Of a stretch of DNA of 64,000 nucleotides, positions 25,601-38,100 are shown piece after piece. Under the pieces are notes generated by a model. It was not told the DNA's origin and did not search any database. It saw nothing but the letters and a program-made list of their open reading frames with translations. A program made the translations under genes and the position numbers. The stretch lies in assembly GCA_963970005.1 (NCBI GenBank), contig CAXAMN010021112.1:2022020-2086019 (forward strand), written 5' to 3'. How positions within the stretch are numbered: the stretch's first letter is position 1; every line of letters starts with the position of its first letter. The stretch is from Durusdinium trenchii. Lineage: Eukaryota > Sar > Dinophyceae > Suessiales > Symbiodiniaceae.

Positions 25601-27652
25601 CGAGTTTTCTCAGCTTCTTGACTGACTCTTTCATGTTCATTGCTGCACAGACTGAGTTGCAGCGGATCTTTCACTTGTTTGAGTCGAAAAGCGAGATGAA
25701 AACCCAGGCAGGCCAGGCAGGCTCTCTACCAAAGAACTCTGGAACAGGAACAAGTTTCCAATTGAAGCTTGTGATTGCGCACTGTAGAAGATGAGAAGAT
25801 CGCAGAGCTATGCAAAACCTTGCAATGCAAGTCCACGATGGCATGCTGACCAACCCCACCATTCGTGCCTGTCTCTTTGCCCAACCAATGCTTGTATTGC
25901 AGAAGATGGCGAACCGTATCCCTTGCATGTAGGGCCATTCTACTGACGAACACATCCATACATTGAACTCTTCCAAGCTGCTTGTTGGCGCAGAGCCGGG
26001 GGAGCCCAAACCAAACCCTAAGGGTCCAGGACCATCCTTTTCGGATGGTCTTGGAGGTGAGTACGTAATTCTGATAATGATTAATGGTCGAACTGGGGCC
26101 AAAGGACATCCGATTCGCATGGTCCTGGACCCTTAGGCAAAATAAACCCACCACGGCGACCAGCAGTGCCAAACCCAACATGTGGCTTTCGATCGATGTC
26201 GATCGGTTCAGGCACTGGCGAGCCAAGATCGGAGCTCCGAGCGCAAAGGAGCATCGAAAACTGAACATGACATGTCCCACTCTTGTGTCGGATGTTTGCC
26301 ATAAGTGTCCCACATGGCCACATCATGGGACATGTTCAAATGATTTCAAATGTGTTGGATGTCTTGTTTTCCCTGTTTTATGACCATGATTTGTCGCACT
26401 CATGTGGTCCTGTGAATGTTCAAATTGGATGTTAGAGTTTGCCATAACCTTCCAACAGGAAGGGATTTGTCTCTATAACCTCCTCCTCTCTATTTGTATC
26501 CGCCACTTCAGGTAGTTGGAGTTTTATACAATTTTTGGGCCGTGGAGGAGGAAAACAAGGGAAAACCGTCAGGAGTCCTCCTGTCCTTTGCCGCCGAGCA
26601 CTTCGGGATGCACTCCGCCTCCTCGTTGACTCGCCTGCGCACGACCTATGCATCGCCGGGGCAGCCGAGTTAACAGACGGTTGGAGAGACAGGATATCGT
26701 GTAAGAAATGTCAACAACAGATTCTTTGGTGTACAGGACCTGTTTTTGCTGTTGTTTTTCTTCATCCAATGTGGAGAATGAGCCCATATGAGGCCTAAAA
26801 GCTGCATAGTTCGGAAATCTGGAAAAGCTACACTCATCTACACTCCCTGAAGGAATCACGGTTATGTGGAGAACGCATGGGCCTGAGTTCGGATGACCCA
26901 TGAAAAAACAATGGTGCATGGGATTCACTCCACTGATGATGAAATAGAAGCGTGCAGCTTTCCCAGATCTCCGGACCTATGACTATGCAACTTTTTGATG
27001 AATCATGAGGGCCTATAACAGTGACACCACACTGGGAAAGCATAGTCATAGTGGCCTATAACAGGGAACATCATGAATCAACCTATAACTATGTGTCCTA
27101 TATCCACATTGGATGAACGAAACCTATAACAGTGACACCACACTGCATCTCGCAAGACACTAGCCGACGATAATGACTGACACTCTCGGCCAAGGCAACA
27201 GCAAATTCAAACACGGCTTCGGTTTTTGCAAAGCACCAAGCCTGGAGCTGTCGATGCGAAGGCAGGTTTGGACTCTTCGGTGGATTTAGGGCGAGGCCGG
27301 ACGAGGGGGTTTTGGCTTTTTGTTGGTCCTGTATTTTTGGTACGGTGCAGACCGAAGGAGTCCATCATGTAGATTGCAATCCACATGTTTTCATCACAAA
27401 GTTAGGGCAGAGTTTCCTGAAAACAATGGTTCTTGAATACCCCTTGATATTTCCACTACAAAATCGATGATGATACCATCTTGTAACCACTGGTTGCTTC
27501 TATATTTGAGTGTTTGTGTTCCTGAACAGTTGGATGTATTTGGGTCTTGGAGACCATTGTGACTAATCTCAAAAGCTATTATATAGGCAGGAGGAGATAG
27601 GGAGGTGTGTAAGCCCTACAATACAAACATATATATATATATGACACCTCAG
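22682..27652. other. Long-intron type DNA with weak GC-rich islands
   Basis: GC-rich patches at about 23620-23790, 24660-24790, 25350-25495 and 26560-26670 may be exons, but each is open in more than one frame. At 27010-27034 and 27122-27146 the word CCTATAACAGTGACACCACA recurs. Confidence 0.4.
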
Positions 27653-27783
27653 GGCTGAGGAGGCCTTTTTGAGGGAGGGCTTCGATGATGTTTCTGCGCT
27701 CTTGAAGAAGGCGCAAAGAGAGGGCAACACCCTCGCGAAAGAGTTGAGGGAGGAGACCAGGACTCCACTAAGCGTATTCAAAG
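27653..27783 (+). CDS. Exon-like island, helical
   Basis: It opens after CACCTCAG (with an AT repeat just upstream) and reads EEAFLREGFDDVSALLKKAQ then REGNTLAKELREETRTPLSV, a likely coiled helix. A GTGTTG donor-like site lies at 27784 and a stop at 27798. Unknown family. Confidence 0.35.
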
Positions 27784-28399
27784 GGTGTTGGTTCGCCTGA
27801 CAGGCCGCAGGCCCCAAAAGTACGCTTCTCCTCACACATTCCAGATCCTAGAATCTTGATAAAATCGTGTACGGTGTATAAGTTGGCATGTGTCCGGCGT
27901 TCCTTTCTCACAAAAGGAACGTCTGAGGCATATCATCCTGGAGTGGCAAAGGGTCCAAATGGAATACATTGTGTCTTTAGACGCAAGCAGCTCCACGTGG
28001 CCTGATTCGAAACAAAAAAATCAATAATCAATATAGGGCTCATGCACCTCCCTGGATATGTGTTGTAAGGTTTTTGGAATAGGCAACTGAAATCTCCTCC
28101 TGATAAAATAGTGTATGGTATATTATATCATATAGCTCGCCCGATCGCCTGCCTTGAATATCCTTCAATTATATATGCGTGTGTGATTTTGCGCCCGCCG
28201 GATGAGAGTCACTTCTGGCTCCTGGTTTTCTGGGCTACCACTAGCCGCTAGCCCGTGACAAGGAGCAAACATAGACAGGACAGAACAGGACGAGACAAGG
28301 AGGGGCTAGAGAACACACAGGCCAGGTCAAGGTCAATGGACTACTTCTACTTCTTCGGCACAATCGTTTTTTTTTTGTCTCGTCTCAGTCTCAGTGGCC

Positions 28400-29152
28400 A
28401 TGGCCGCAGCAAAGCGCTCGATGGATGACAAGCCATCCCTCCCAGGGCTCTTGTCCATACTGGAATTGGCGGCAGAAGCATGTGCAGAGCGCAAGCGGAA
28501 GGCTTTGAAAGTATCAGAGTCTGAGGCCGGTAGTAGGTAGTGTTGAGAGAAACACGCGCAGCCTCACACTCTCTCAGTTGAGTTGGTTGGGGTTACACGA
28601 GTTGTTTTTTACCGGTTGCCGGTGTGTGACTCTGTGTGTGGGGGTGTGTATGGTCTTGACCGGTGTGACACTGTGTTTCCGAAGTTCTTATCTCAACCTT
28701 GTCAGGCCGAGCAGATGGCGGGAAATCAACCACAAGAATCGCAGGACAGTCTTTATGGAGCCGGAGCCGTGGAGTTGGGGAGGGAGAACCAACAAGACTT
28801 GCAGAAACCACTGAGTAACCACTGACCACTGCCATAACTTTCAGCTAGCTAGCTAGCAGTTCCCACTTTTTTGGACCGTGAGGACTCTTCCCCTTGGCAA
28901 CGGATTCCCACCAGTTCGGACTCTGAAGATTCTGGCGACTCTGGTGCGACGGAAGAGTCCGGTTCTGTCTTGACATCCAGAATCTCAGAAGAACAGGATG
29001 GTGACGCAGAGGCAGAGGAATTAGAGCCTCTGGAACCTTTGGATTTTGACCAAGTTACTTTGATGGACCCTGCCCGTGTATACTTCCGTGGATCTCACAT
29101 CAATGCACGCCTGTTCTCTCCACCGAATCAGCGAGCCAAGTTTCTCAGCTAG
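28400..29152 (+). CDS. Acidic N-terminal exons of gene A (or a separate small protein)
   Basis: The ATG at 28400 opens a block with basic patches (AERKRKAL). A GC donor at 28526 joins it in frame to 28706 and a GT donor at 28815 joins that to 28860. The third exon is rich in Ser, Asp and Glu (DSEDSGDSG, EELEPLEPLDFDQ) and stays open to a TAG at 29150. If that stop is used, this is a free-standing acidic protein of about 170 residues. If an earlier donor such as the GC after codon HIN is used, it is the disordered N-terminus of the methyltransferase. No family recognised. The start was chosen because it is the first ATG of the open frame and follows a long T/pyrimidine tract. Confidence 0.5.
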
Positions 29153-32100
29153 GCAGTGTTCAACCAGATGCTGTTAATCTGTTTTGTAAAATTGAAATGT
29201 ATTCTAGTTTGAGTTTGAATGAAGGAGCCGATTACAGCCTGTGGGGCTGGCTGAACTGAGGTACATCATCGCTTCAGCTTGCTCAGGGGCAGGCTCTGCC
29301 AATTATTGTATGCAGCTTGGCTTGGCTTGTTCAGTTTCGTATTGAGTTGCTTTTGACAAACGGCGATGCCGAAGGCTTGCTGATTGAAAGTTTGCGCGTT
29401 TTCAGTCTGAGAGTCTGAGTCTTTATGCACGCAACTCCGTGCAAACCCTGTAGCCCTGTACCATATCTTTATATAAAGAACATGTAACATATACACGGTA
29501 CACCGCCTGAATTTCATGATTCATGATACTATGGCCCCTATGGTTCCATAGTTATTTTGTGCAACACCATCGGCGTTTTCTGGCGGGACCCCAGGCCCGA
29601 TACCTAACTTAGCTAACTGCATTGCTGAGCCCATGGCGGCCTGAGGCAGGACCTATGTTTCTGGACGGAGACCGAGTTTGAGGAGATCATTGCATCGGAA
29701 AAGCGTCGCTTAGTCCCCTTCCTCAAGAGGAACTACGACTGTGTCCTGGACTCGTCCTAGATGGGATGGAGATCGGCAGGATGTATCAAACCTTAGGTTT
29801 AGAATTTAGACAGACTCAATCAGCAAACAATCCACAAACCTCAGGCCGCGCGTCAGACTCATGAGTCGCGCTGTGAGCCTATATGGGTCTATGATCCATG
29901 AGTCTGGGGTTTGGGGGCCTGGGGGCCTGGGAGAAACACTTCTTAATTTCGTTTTTGGTTGTTCAAGTTTGGAAGGGAAAGGAAATCTGAAGAAACACTC
30001 CGAACACCAGGGCAAAAAAACAGCATTTTTCCACACACCCAGGCGAACATTTGTTCTATGAATGCGGCGATGGACACAGTGGTGGGGTTTGCGCGATTCA
30101 TGATGACGGTTTTTGCGCACCCAGACGCTTTGCTGTTAACGATGACGGGGAGCGAGATGCGGAAGTGCCTTGGATCAACTTGGATCAACAAATGACTTCG
30201 AGGCAAACTCTGATATCTCGTGAGGGATGGTGAGGGCTGGGCTGGACCTGGAGCTGTGGGGTCATTCAGTTGCTGCTATTGATAGCCAAGGACATATTTG
30301 TTGCGGGGCCGCCCTGCACTCCTTTCTCCATCCTGAGCTCGCATCGCCGCAAGCCAGAGTACGACCCGTTCAAGAACGACATGAATTCTCAGCCGGTCGT
30401 CGAAAGCTGCAAGCACATCAAATACAGATCACCCAGAACTTTCATATTGGAGGAGGCGCAGTATTCTGGGGTTGTTGGGGGTGTAGGTTGAAGCGGTCAC
30501 ACGATGCACGCTTTTGGCTCTTGGTCTTGGTCCAGGTGATTCTTAGATGCTCCTAGTTTTACTTAGACCGTGGAAGAAGCAATTAATGGTGCTGACAAAA
30601 TTATAAATCGTAAAAACTCCGAGGCTCGAGGTCAAAGGTTTGGAGTTTGGAAGGTCAAGGATATGGCTGATATGGTCCTGTGGACATTCTGTGACCCTGA
30701 GGTGAAGACCTTCAACCAACCATGGCCCAAGCAGTGCCAGGGAGAGTTCTTCACCGAATACAAGGCGTGTAAATGGGTTCAGGAGTCCGGGATAATTCAG
30801 AATTCAAGATGCGATGCCAGTGCGTGCCACTCGGCCACCGCAGTCACCACAGTACCAAATCTAAGTTTTTGCAGGAGTGCCAGCCGTGATTGACATATAA
30901 TTTAATGTCATGTTATTAACACAAGGACCGTCAAGGACCCCAGGAACTTCTCACATTGTTTAAGCAATACAATTCAATTCACACCGCATTGAAAATGGTA
31001 AGTCACTACTGAGTGCACTTGTTTGGTCGGTTCAGGCAGCCGGTTCTGAAACTAGTTGATCCAAGCTGCCATGTGGTCTATCGCAGCAGTGGGTGTGAGC
31101 AAAGAGCTCGTTGGAGGATGCCACTTTCAGACCTCTGGGCCTCAGAATCTGCTGAAAGTGAATCAGCATCAGAATCAGTACGCAGCGACAACAGGGCTGC
31201 CGCTGATGTGAAGTTCAGAAGGCAGCAGCAAACTGCCAAAGCACGCTTGTGCTCGTTGCTGGCCAAGCAAAGACGGAGGTTCATGAGAGTTTTGCAAACT
31301 GATGACCATACCCACATCGGCCGTGATGCAACCATTCGAACTTTTCAGCAAACATATTTTCAGTCCCGCAAAACATGGAAGCCTTTTGAAGACTGGGCGG
31401 GAGAAGAGACGCCAAAGGACAGGCGACGGGCTGTTTGGCTGTACTTCCATCATTTGGCAAATGCCATCAAAAATCTCTTCTTGGGTGCTGGTGGGTCTGT
31501 TTCCGAGAAGAATGCAAGCAACGTTGATGTCATCACTGTAAATGTCAACGATGACACTGACATAAAGCTTGGTTCTGGTGCTCGGGGGTCAAGAGAAGTG
31601 CGGTCAGTGATGAACAACATTCAGCATCACGTCATATTGGGAGAAACACAGCATGACTTCAATTACAATTGGTTCTGCATCCACCAGCCGTTGGTGGCAT
31701 TGAGCCGTGCAACCGCTGCGAATGTGCTTAAGGAGTTTTTGTCCTGGTCGCTTTGGATCTGCAATTCTGTAGGCTGGCGGCTTCAAGCTTTTGGAGTTCC
31801 ACAGGATGTGTTTAGACAAGTGCGTCGGCACACGATGATCTTTGTGGGGGATGCCAACAAGGTAAATGACGCCTTGTTTGGGCAAGTGGTCAGTTTGGTC
31901 CAGCAGCAAAAAACACTTGACAGTGACAGTGTAGCCGAGAGCGGGAGTGCTCGCCCATTCACCTTTGGCTTGCAAATCAAATGCCAGATTCATCAAGTGT
32001 GCTTAACTCGGAAAACATTGGCGCTCGGCTTGAAAGGCTTCTGGCCGACTTTGGTCCGGCTCGCACATTTGTACGAAAGCCATTCATTTCGCCAACGCAT

Positions 32101-35100
32101 CTACCTGTCCATTGCTCAAATAGTGCGGGAGAACTTTGACTTCTTCCTCGTCTCAGAGTTGCCACCCGAGGCAACTTTGTGGAGAGAGACCGCGATCCGC
32201 AGGTTGAAGTTGTTCTCTGATTCTTGTGCTGGAAGGGGGTCAGCCACTTCAGTTTCCAGACGCCTCAAAAGCCTGCAGCAGCTGCTACAGAAGGACAACT
32301 CAGATATTTCCAACCAACGGTTTGTGCATTTTTGCGTTGGTGAGGCCTGCTGTCCAGGCGGTGCTGAAGAGGCGCTATCGTCGATGATCAGTTCATATGT
32401 GCAGGTCTTTGCTTTTATTCCAGTTCCACTACTGTACCGATGGAAACATGCCTCAACGGCATGTAGTTTCGTCAGGGATGGATGCTGCCTACACTCAGTT
32501 CTGCCACGAGCGTTGGAGTTGATGCCCAGGGTGAAGTGTGGCTGGGACTGGGACTGGGGGTGGGGTCCGGAGGTTTGTGAGTTTTTACTGGTTTCAGCTA
32601 ACTGGTAGATCAGATCACGTTCCCGGGCAAGTGCCAAGCAACCAAGGGCCAAGGCTTTTTGTGGTTCTCGTCGCTCGTTCTTGTCGCTCGTCGTATGTGC
32701 GTGTGCTTGTTCAACTCAGGTGACAGTGACAAAGTCATGCAGGCTGTGCTGGATTGGGCAGAAGCTGCCCGGGATCCACAGGATGGTGGCTATGGTGACG
32801 CGACGGCAACTGCTTTGGGTCAAGCCGTTGAAGAACTACTGGACCAGGAAACGACCTACGCTGAGCAAAACGGCAAGCGTCTCAACCTTGTGCGACAAGC
32901 TTTTTCACAGAGCAATTTTGAAGCCACAGTGAACATTGTAGACCGCTTACTTTCTCCGGTGGACGTTGTGGTGAACAAATTTCTTCGAAGGTCTACAGTG
33001 CTGAAGAGCATGCGTTTCAAAGACTTTGGGACAGATGCTGGCACAACTCTGGATGACTTGCAGCAATACTCCAAACAAGTGTTCTTGATTTGGGCATCTG
33101 GGCAGTTGGGGCTGACAGTCGTGGGAGATTTCATGTCTCAGCTGCGATCTCCTGATCTTGCCAAAGTTTGCCAAAGTGTTAATGAGCAGGATGCAGAACT
33201 ACCGCGCACTTGCTTTCAGCTGATCTTGTTTGGGGCATCAGACTGTTGGCGCCGGATGTGCTTTTCTGTCCGTGGCTTTCCATTTGCGATGTTCTCCCTT
33301 GTGGATTTGGATGTTCCAGAGTTCATTGAAAAGTGGACGGCTTTTCGACAATCTTTGCACCGATGCCATGGTTGTGTAGATGCTGGCTTCACAAAGCCTT
33401 TGCTTGAAACGGTTGATTTTTCAGCCTTAGATGAGGCCGCGAGTGTTTCTCAAGTCAGGGACCTCCAGCAGTTTCTTGCAAGTGTTGCTTCATTTTGTCC
33501 ACTTGGGACAGACTCAGTCGAGAACGTGCATGGACAACAGCAATCCATGCTCCATTGTTTCCGCGGAAAGTCCAAGGGCGAGGGAGCCGCAGCAGAGGTC
33601 AGTGTCTTGAGTTCATTGAAAACAGAGCACGCCTTCCTGACTTCCATTGTCCAAAACAAGAGTCTGCCAACGAGGAGAGTTGTGGCCCAAATGGTGCGGA
33701 ACCTGGGGCGGAAGAAGGGGTTAATGCTGCACAAAAAACAATCCTTGAGAATCCGCAAAGCAGCCTCCAAGCAGCCCAGGCCGATCTGCGGATGGAACGT
33801 CTACCAGCGGGAGCACTTCCGTAAGTTGAAGAGCAAGGTTACGCCTTCCGAGTACAAGGCTACCATGAAGCAACTCAGCCACCAGTGGCGCCACCTCCCT
33901 CCTTCAGAGCGTCGAAACTTCAAGCTGAAGGCAAGTTACGAACAATCCCAGCGGGAAGAGCTGCAAAGCCGACCTTTATCCCATGGACGTTCTAGAGAAC
34001 AAGCTGATCCGACTGGAGATAACCAGGAGACAACGTCAAACCTGGAGCAGATTGCTGGCCAGGTACTTAGTTCCATTTCCAGCTTTTCTGGCAGTCAACC
34101 CGAGTCAAAGAGTCAAACCACTGAAGGTGTTGCATAGTTGCCTCGGAGCTTGGATTTGAATGTGTAGTGTTAAAGATTATCAATTATCAGTGATCAGTAT
34201 CAGGAAACAGAACCATCAAAGGTACGGTTAGGTTTGTGAGGTTACAGTTACGGTTGGCGGTTCAGGTTGCAGTTATGGTTAGAGTCAGAGTCAGAGTCAG
34301 AGTCAAAGAGCGTGAGAGTGTGTGCAATCTAGTACTCCGGATGCTGGCTGTGGTCGCTGATTTTGGTATTGATTACTGATTCTCCCAGACTTTGCTCAGG
34401 TCGATCGTTCTGCAAGAAAGTCTCTGCGAAGAGGCTGCTTGTGAATCAAGAGGGTCTGGTCAACCACCCACTCTGGGACAGGCATGCTTTGGGGCTTCAG
34501 GATTCTTCTGGAGCCTTGAAACTTGAGCATATTGATCTGGAAGAGCCCGCCCAGGCTGTCTTGGACTCAGAAGTCTCACGAGCTGTGCACATGCCAACTC
34601 TCACGTGTGCTTTGGTGGACATGATTGACAAATTGCCGAAAGCATCTTCCAGTACATGCTACGAGTATGGCCTATGTCGGCAGCAAAGCCATCATGACTT
34701 TGTCAAAAGGACGGAGTTTGCCAAAGAGACATGTGCCAAACACCTTTCAGCTGGAGATTTGGTCAAAATCACACCCGCAGGCAGGGATGGAATTGGAGGT
34801 GGAGGAGGTATGTACTTCCTTGGGTCTCTTTGCAAGAAGCCAATGCTTCAGGTTTTGATGCCTGCTGTTCAACACGACCACAAAGCGCACACTGTTTGCT
34901 TGAGTGTGGCTGCTGATGGAGTGCCATGTTTCCTGACCTCCTATGATCTGTTCTTACAGTTCGCACAGCAGCAGCAGCAGGTCCACTCAAACATGCCGTT
35001 TGATGAGGTTTTGGTTGAACAGATTTCCTTCAATGCTCACCATGGTGTCTTCCAGAAGATTCCTGAGGTTTACACTTTGCAGCACAGCAGCGCGTTCAAG

Positions 35101-38100
35101 ATTTCCTTGGCAAAGCCAGCGCAAGTAGGCAAGCGTTTGGTGCAAACTCAGTTGCCTTTTGGTTTAAAGCTGCCACCCCGTGTTCGAAAGCCCAGGGCCC
35201 AGACGAAGTCTGGCCCAGCAGGCCCAGCAGTGTCAAGGAAAAGAGCAAAAGCCCCAGTATCGAGCTCAAGCCCAAGCTCAAGTTCAGAACCTGGCGCCCT
35301 TGTGTCGAGCTCTTGTGATTCTGATTCAGGCTCTGATTCTGATTCTGATTCTGATCCTGTCGCCAGTCATAGTGAGGGTGAGAATCAATTGGTAGTCCCA
35401 CCAACACAGGTTGCGCAAGCAGAGAAAGTTGTACTGCAAGAGGTCACCAAGGAATTCAATGAGAGTGTGGCCAAAAGGGCAGAGTTGGCAGAGCAGGTGC
35501 GTTCTTCCGGCCTCGGACGCTCACATTTTGTGAAGTCTGTCGGCTTTGAGGACGGTGGGATAGCCACTTCTGGCCGGAGTGTTTGCTACCACTGCAATCA
35601 AAAGATCAATAACGGCTTGCCGCGTTTTTCTTATTTCTGGGACACCAGGAAGCCTTCTCGATGGATGCACGCTTCTTGTGTTGTTGGCTTTGTCCAAGCG
35701 AACCCGACAGCGCGCCAAGCGCAAGCTGTATCTGCCATGGCTAGGATTGTTTCCCAAATGAGCGGTGCGGCCAGCAGCACCAGTAGTGAGCCAGTTGTCA
35801 AGCGTGCAGCTGAGGAAATCCTTTCCCACCTTTCTTGAGAAAAAAGAACAGTGCACAGTGCACCTCCCGTTGCCCAATTGTCACAGTCTCATGAGCCTCA
35901 GAGTCTCGGAGTCTCATTTGTTTGAGTTTGAGTTGAAAGAGATGAATTAGATGATTAGATGTGACATGTGAAGCAGGCAGCAGGTATGTTCAGAGTCCTG
36001 TCAAGTCCCGTGATTCTTGTGTTTTACTGTAGTTTTACTTTACCGCTTTACTGTTTTTTACTGTTCCACTGTCCACTGTTTTGCCCTTCCTTGCAGACGC
36101 CGTATGAATTTTTGCTTCGTGGGGAAGTTGATGGTGAAGTTATTGGATTGGAGAGGCTAGAGCCTCCATATCACATTGCTTGCATCCCCGTTCGGTAGCT
36201 TGGTTTCAATTGAGGTAGTTCGGCACTGGACCAGACCGGACCTGTCAAAATGCAGTGCCATTGAAAACCCGTTTCAATGCCTGTCCGTGTTTCAGTTTTG
36301 AACTGTTTTGATCATGAATGATGGATGATTGATTGATGGATGATGGATGTGTGATGTGATGTGTTACAATTATGCCGTTGCACCCAACTATATAGATTTT
36401 TACTTTTCCGGCTCTGGCTCTGCAGGAGCCGGGACTATGGAAGCCCTCAATGCCGGCAACGCTTGTACATCATCGGGGCTCGTGCGGATATTGTAGAGAA
36501 AGCTAACTTCGATGCGGCTGTGCAGAACTTCTCAGTTGCTCTTCCAAAGATGCATCGCCAATCTGCGATCCTAGATGTGGTGCGTTGGCTTGAACAAAGG
36601 GGAAAGGAGCAGGAGATCTTGCAAGTTCCGTGCAAGAGCATTCAGGATTCTGGAGTCGAGGGACTGTTGGAGGCATTCCACACCGTTCAGATCGTTCGGT
36701 GGCTTTGAATTGTTGACTACAAAACTAGACCGCATTTCAGGGTGTTTTTGGTGGTTTCAGGGACGGTTTCTGACTATTACGGACGGTTTCTGACTATTAC
36801 GGACGGTNNNNNNNNNNGGACGGTTTCTGACTATTACGGACGGTTTCTGACTATTACGGACGGTTTCTGACTATTACGGACGGTTTCTGACTATTCTGGG
36901 CTATTCTGGAGTGCCATTTGTACTACTAAAAAGTGCTGCAGCGCAACTGTTTATTTTGCAGCAGGGGCCACCAGTCACCAGGGTCTGGGGTTTCTGTGGG
37001 CCCCATCATTCCAGGAGCGCCCCAGGAAGAAGCCGCTGTCTGAGAAGTCCCTGGCAGAGATTTCCCAATGGCAGCAACGCTTGGGCTTGGTAGAGGCTGA
37101 TGACCAGGAGGAGCGAGGCAAGGCCATTGCCAAGACCCAGATTTTGTCCAGAATCAAAATACTTTTCTTTTTTTTTTAAAACATGACATGAAATCACGCA
37201 GGCAGATTTCTGAAAGGTGTCCAAATCCTTCGTAGCACGGACAGGTCCGTTGGAGCAGCTGGAGCCCTACACTGGGACTGGGGAGGTTTTACCTGAATGC
37301 CTCACTCCCCTGACACTCCGCGAGAAAGCCATATTGAACATCATGTGGGCTGACATCAGAGTTCCTTGGCAAAGCCTTTTGTTGAAAGGAGGGAGTAAGG
37401 GGTATGGTACGGAGTCCGGAGTATTAGAGTATGAAATTTTCCAAAGCACTGACCCCAGCAATTACACGCAAAGGGCCATAGTCAGGGTCAGGGTGACAAG
37501 CAAGCAGCAAGAGGCTAAGGGTGATAGATAACTGATAACGGACAATGGATGATGACGATGATGATAATCCTGAGATCCCCACATCCCGCATATGATATGT
37601 TATATTATATTGTTATCGGTTAGTTAGTTTAGTTAGTTAGTTATCGTATCTATTATCTAAATATCTAAACTTAGACTTAGACTATCTTTCTGTGAGCAAC
37701 CGTCCTTACTTAACGCTGGTCTGTACATATTTTTGTTTGACTATTGCTCACTAGATATGTCAATGTCCCCTATCCAGGTCGGCAAGATTGGGCAAAATCA
37801 CGAACAGTCAAAAGCCGTTCGGACCGCTTCCAGCCATAGAGCCACACACCATGAAGCAAAAAATCCTGGGGAGACCAATAGTCTGAAATAGTCAGAAACC
37901 GTTCGGAATAGCTTTCAGCAAATGGTGTGGATGTGAAACAGCCAAAAGCCGTCCGGACCGTCCCAGACTGTTTGTACCAGGGCCTCCTCCAAAGCGCTTG
38001 TAACCGTCGTGACCGCTTCCGGCTGTTCAAGAACTCTGAACTTTTGTAGCTACTTTTTAAGCATATGTTTTTTCAACTTTATCAGACTTTATCAGTCGTT

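Noticed and set aside
34943..35407. Ser-, Gln- and Asn-rich frames overlapping gene B on both strands
   Set aside because: Shadows of the Ser/Asp-rich linker and CAG codons of the gene B last exon.
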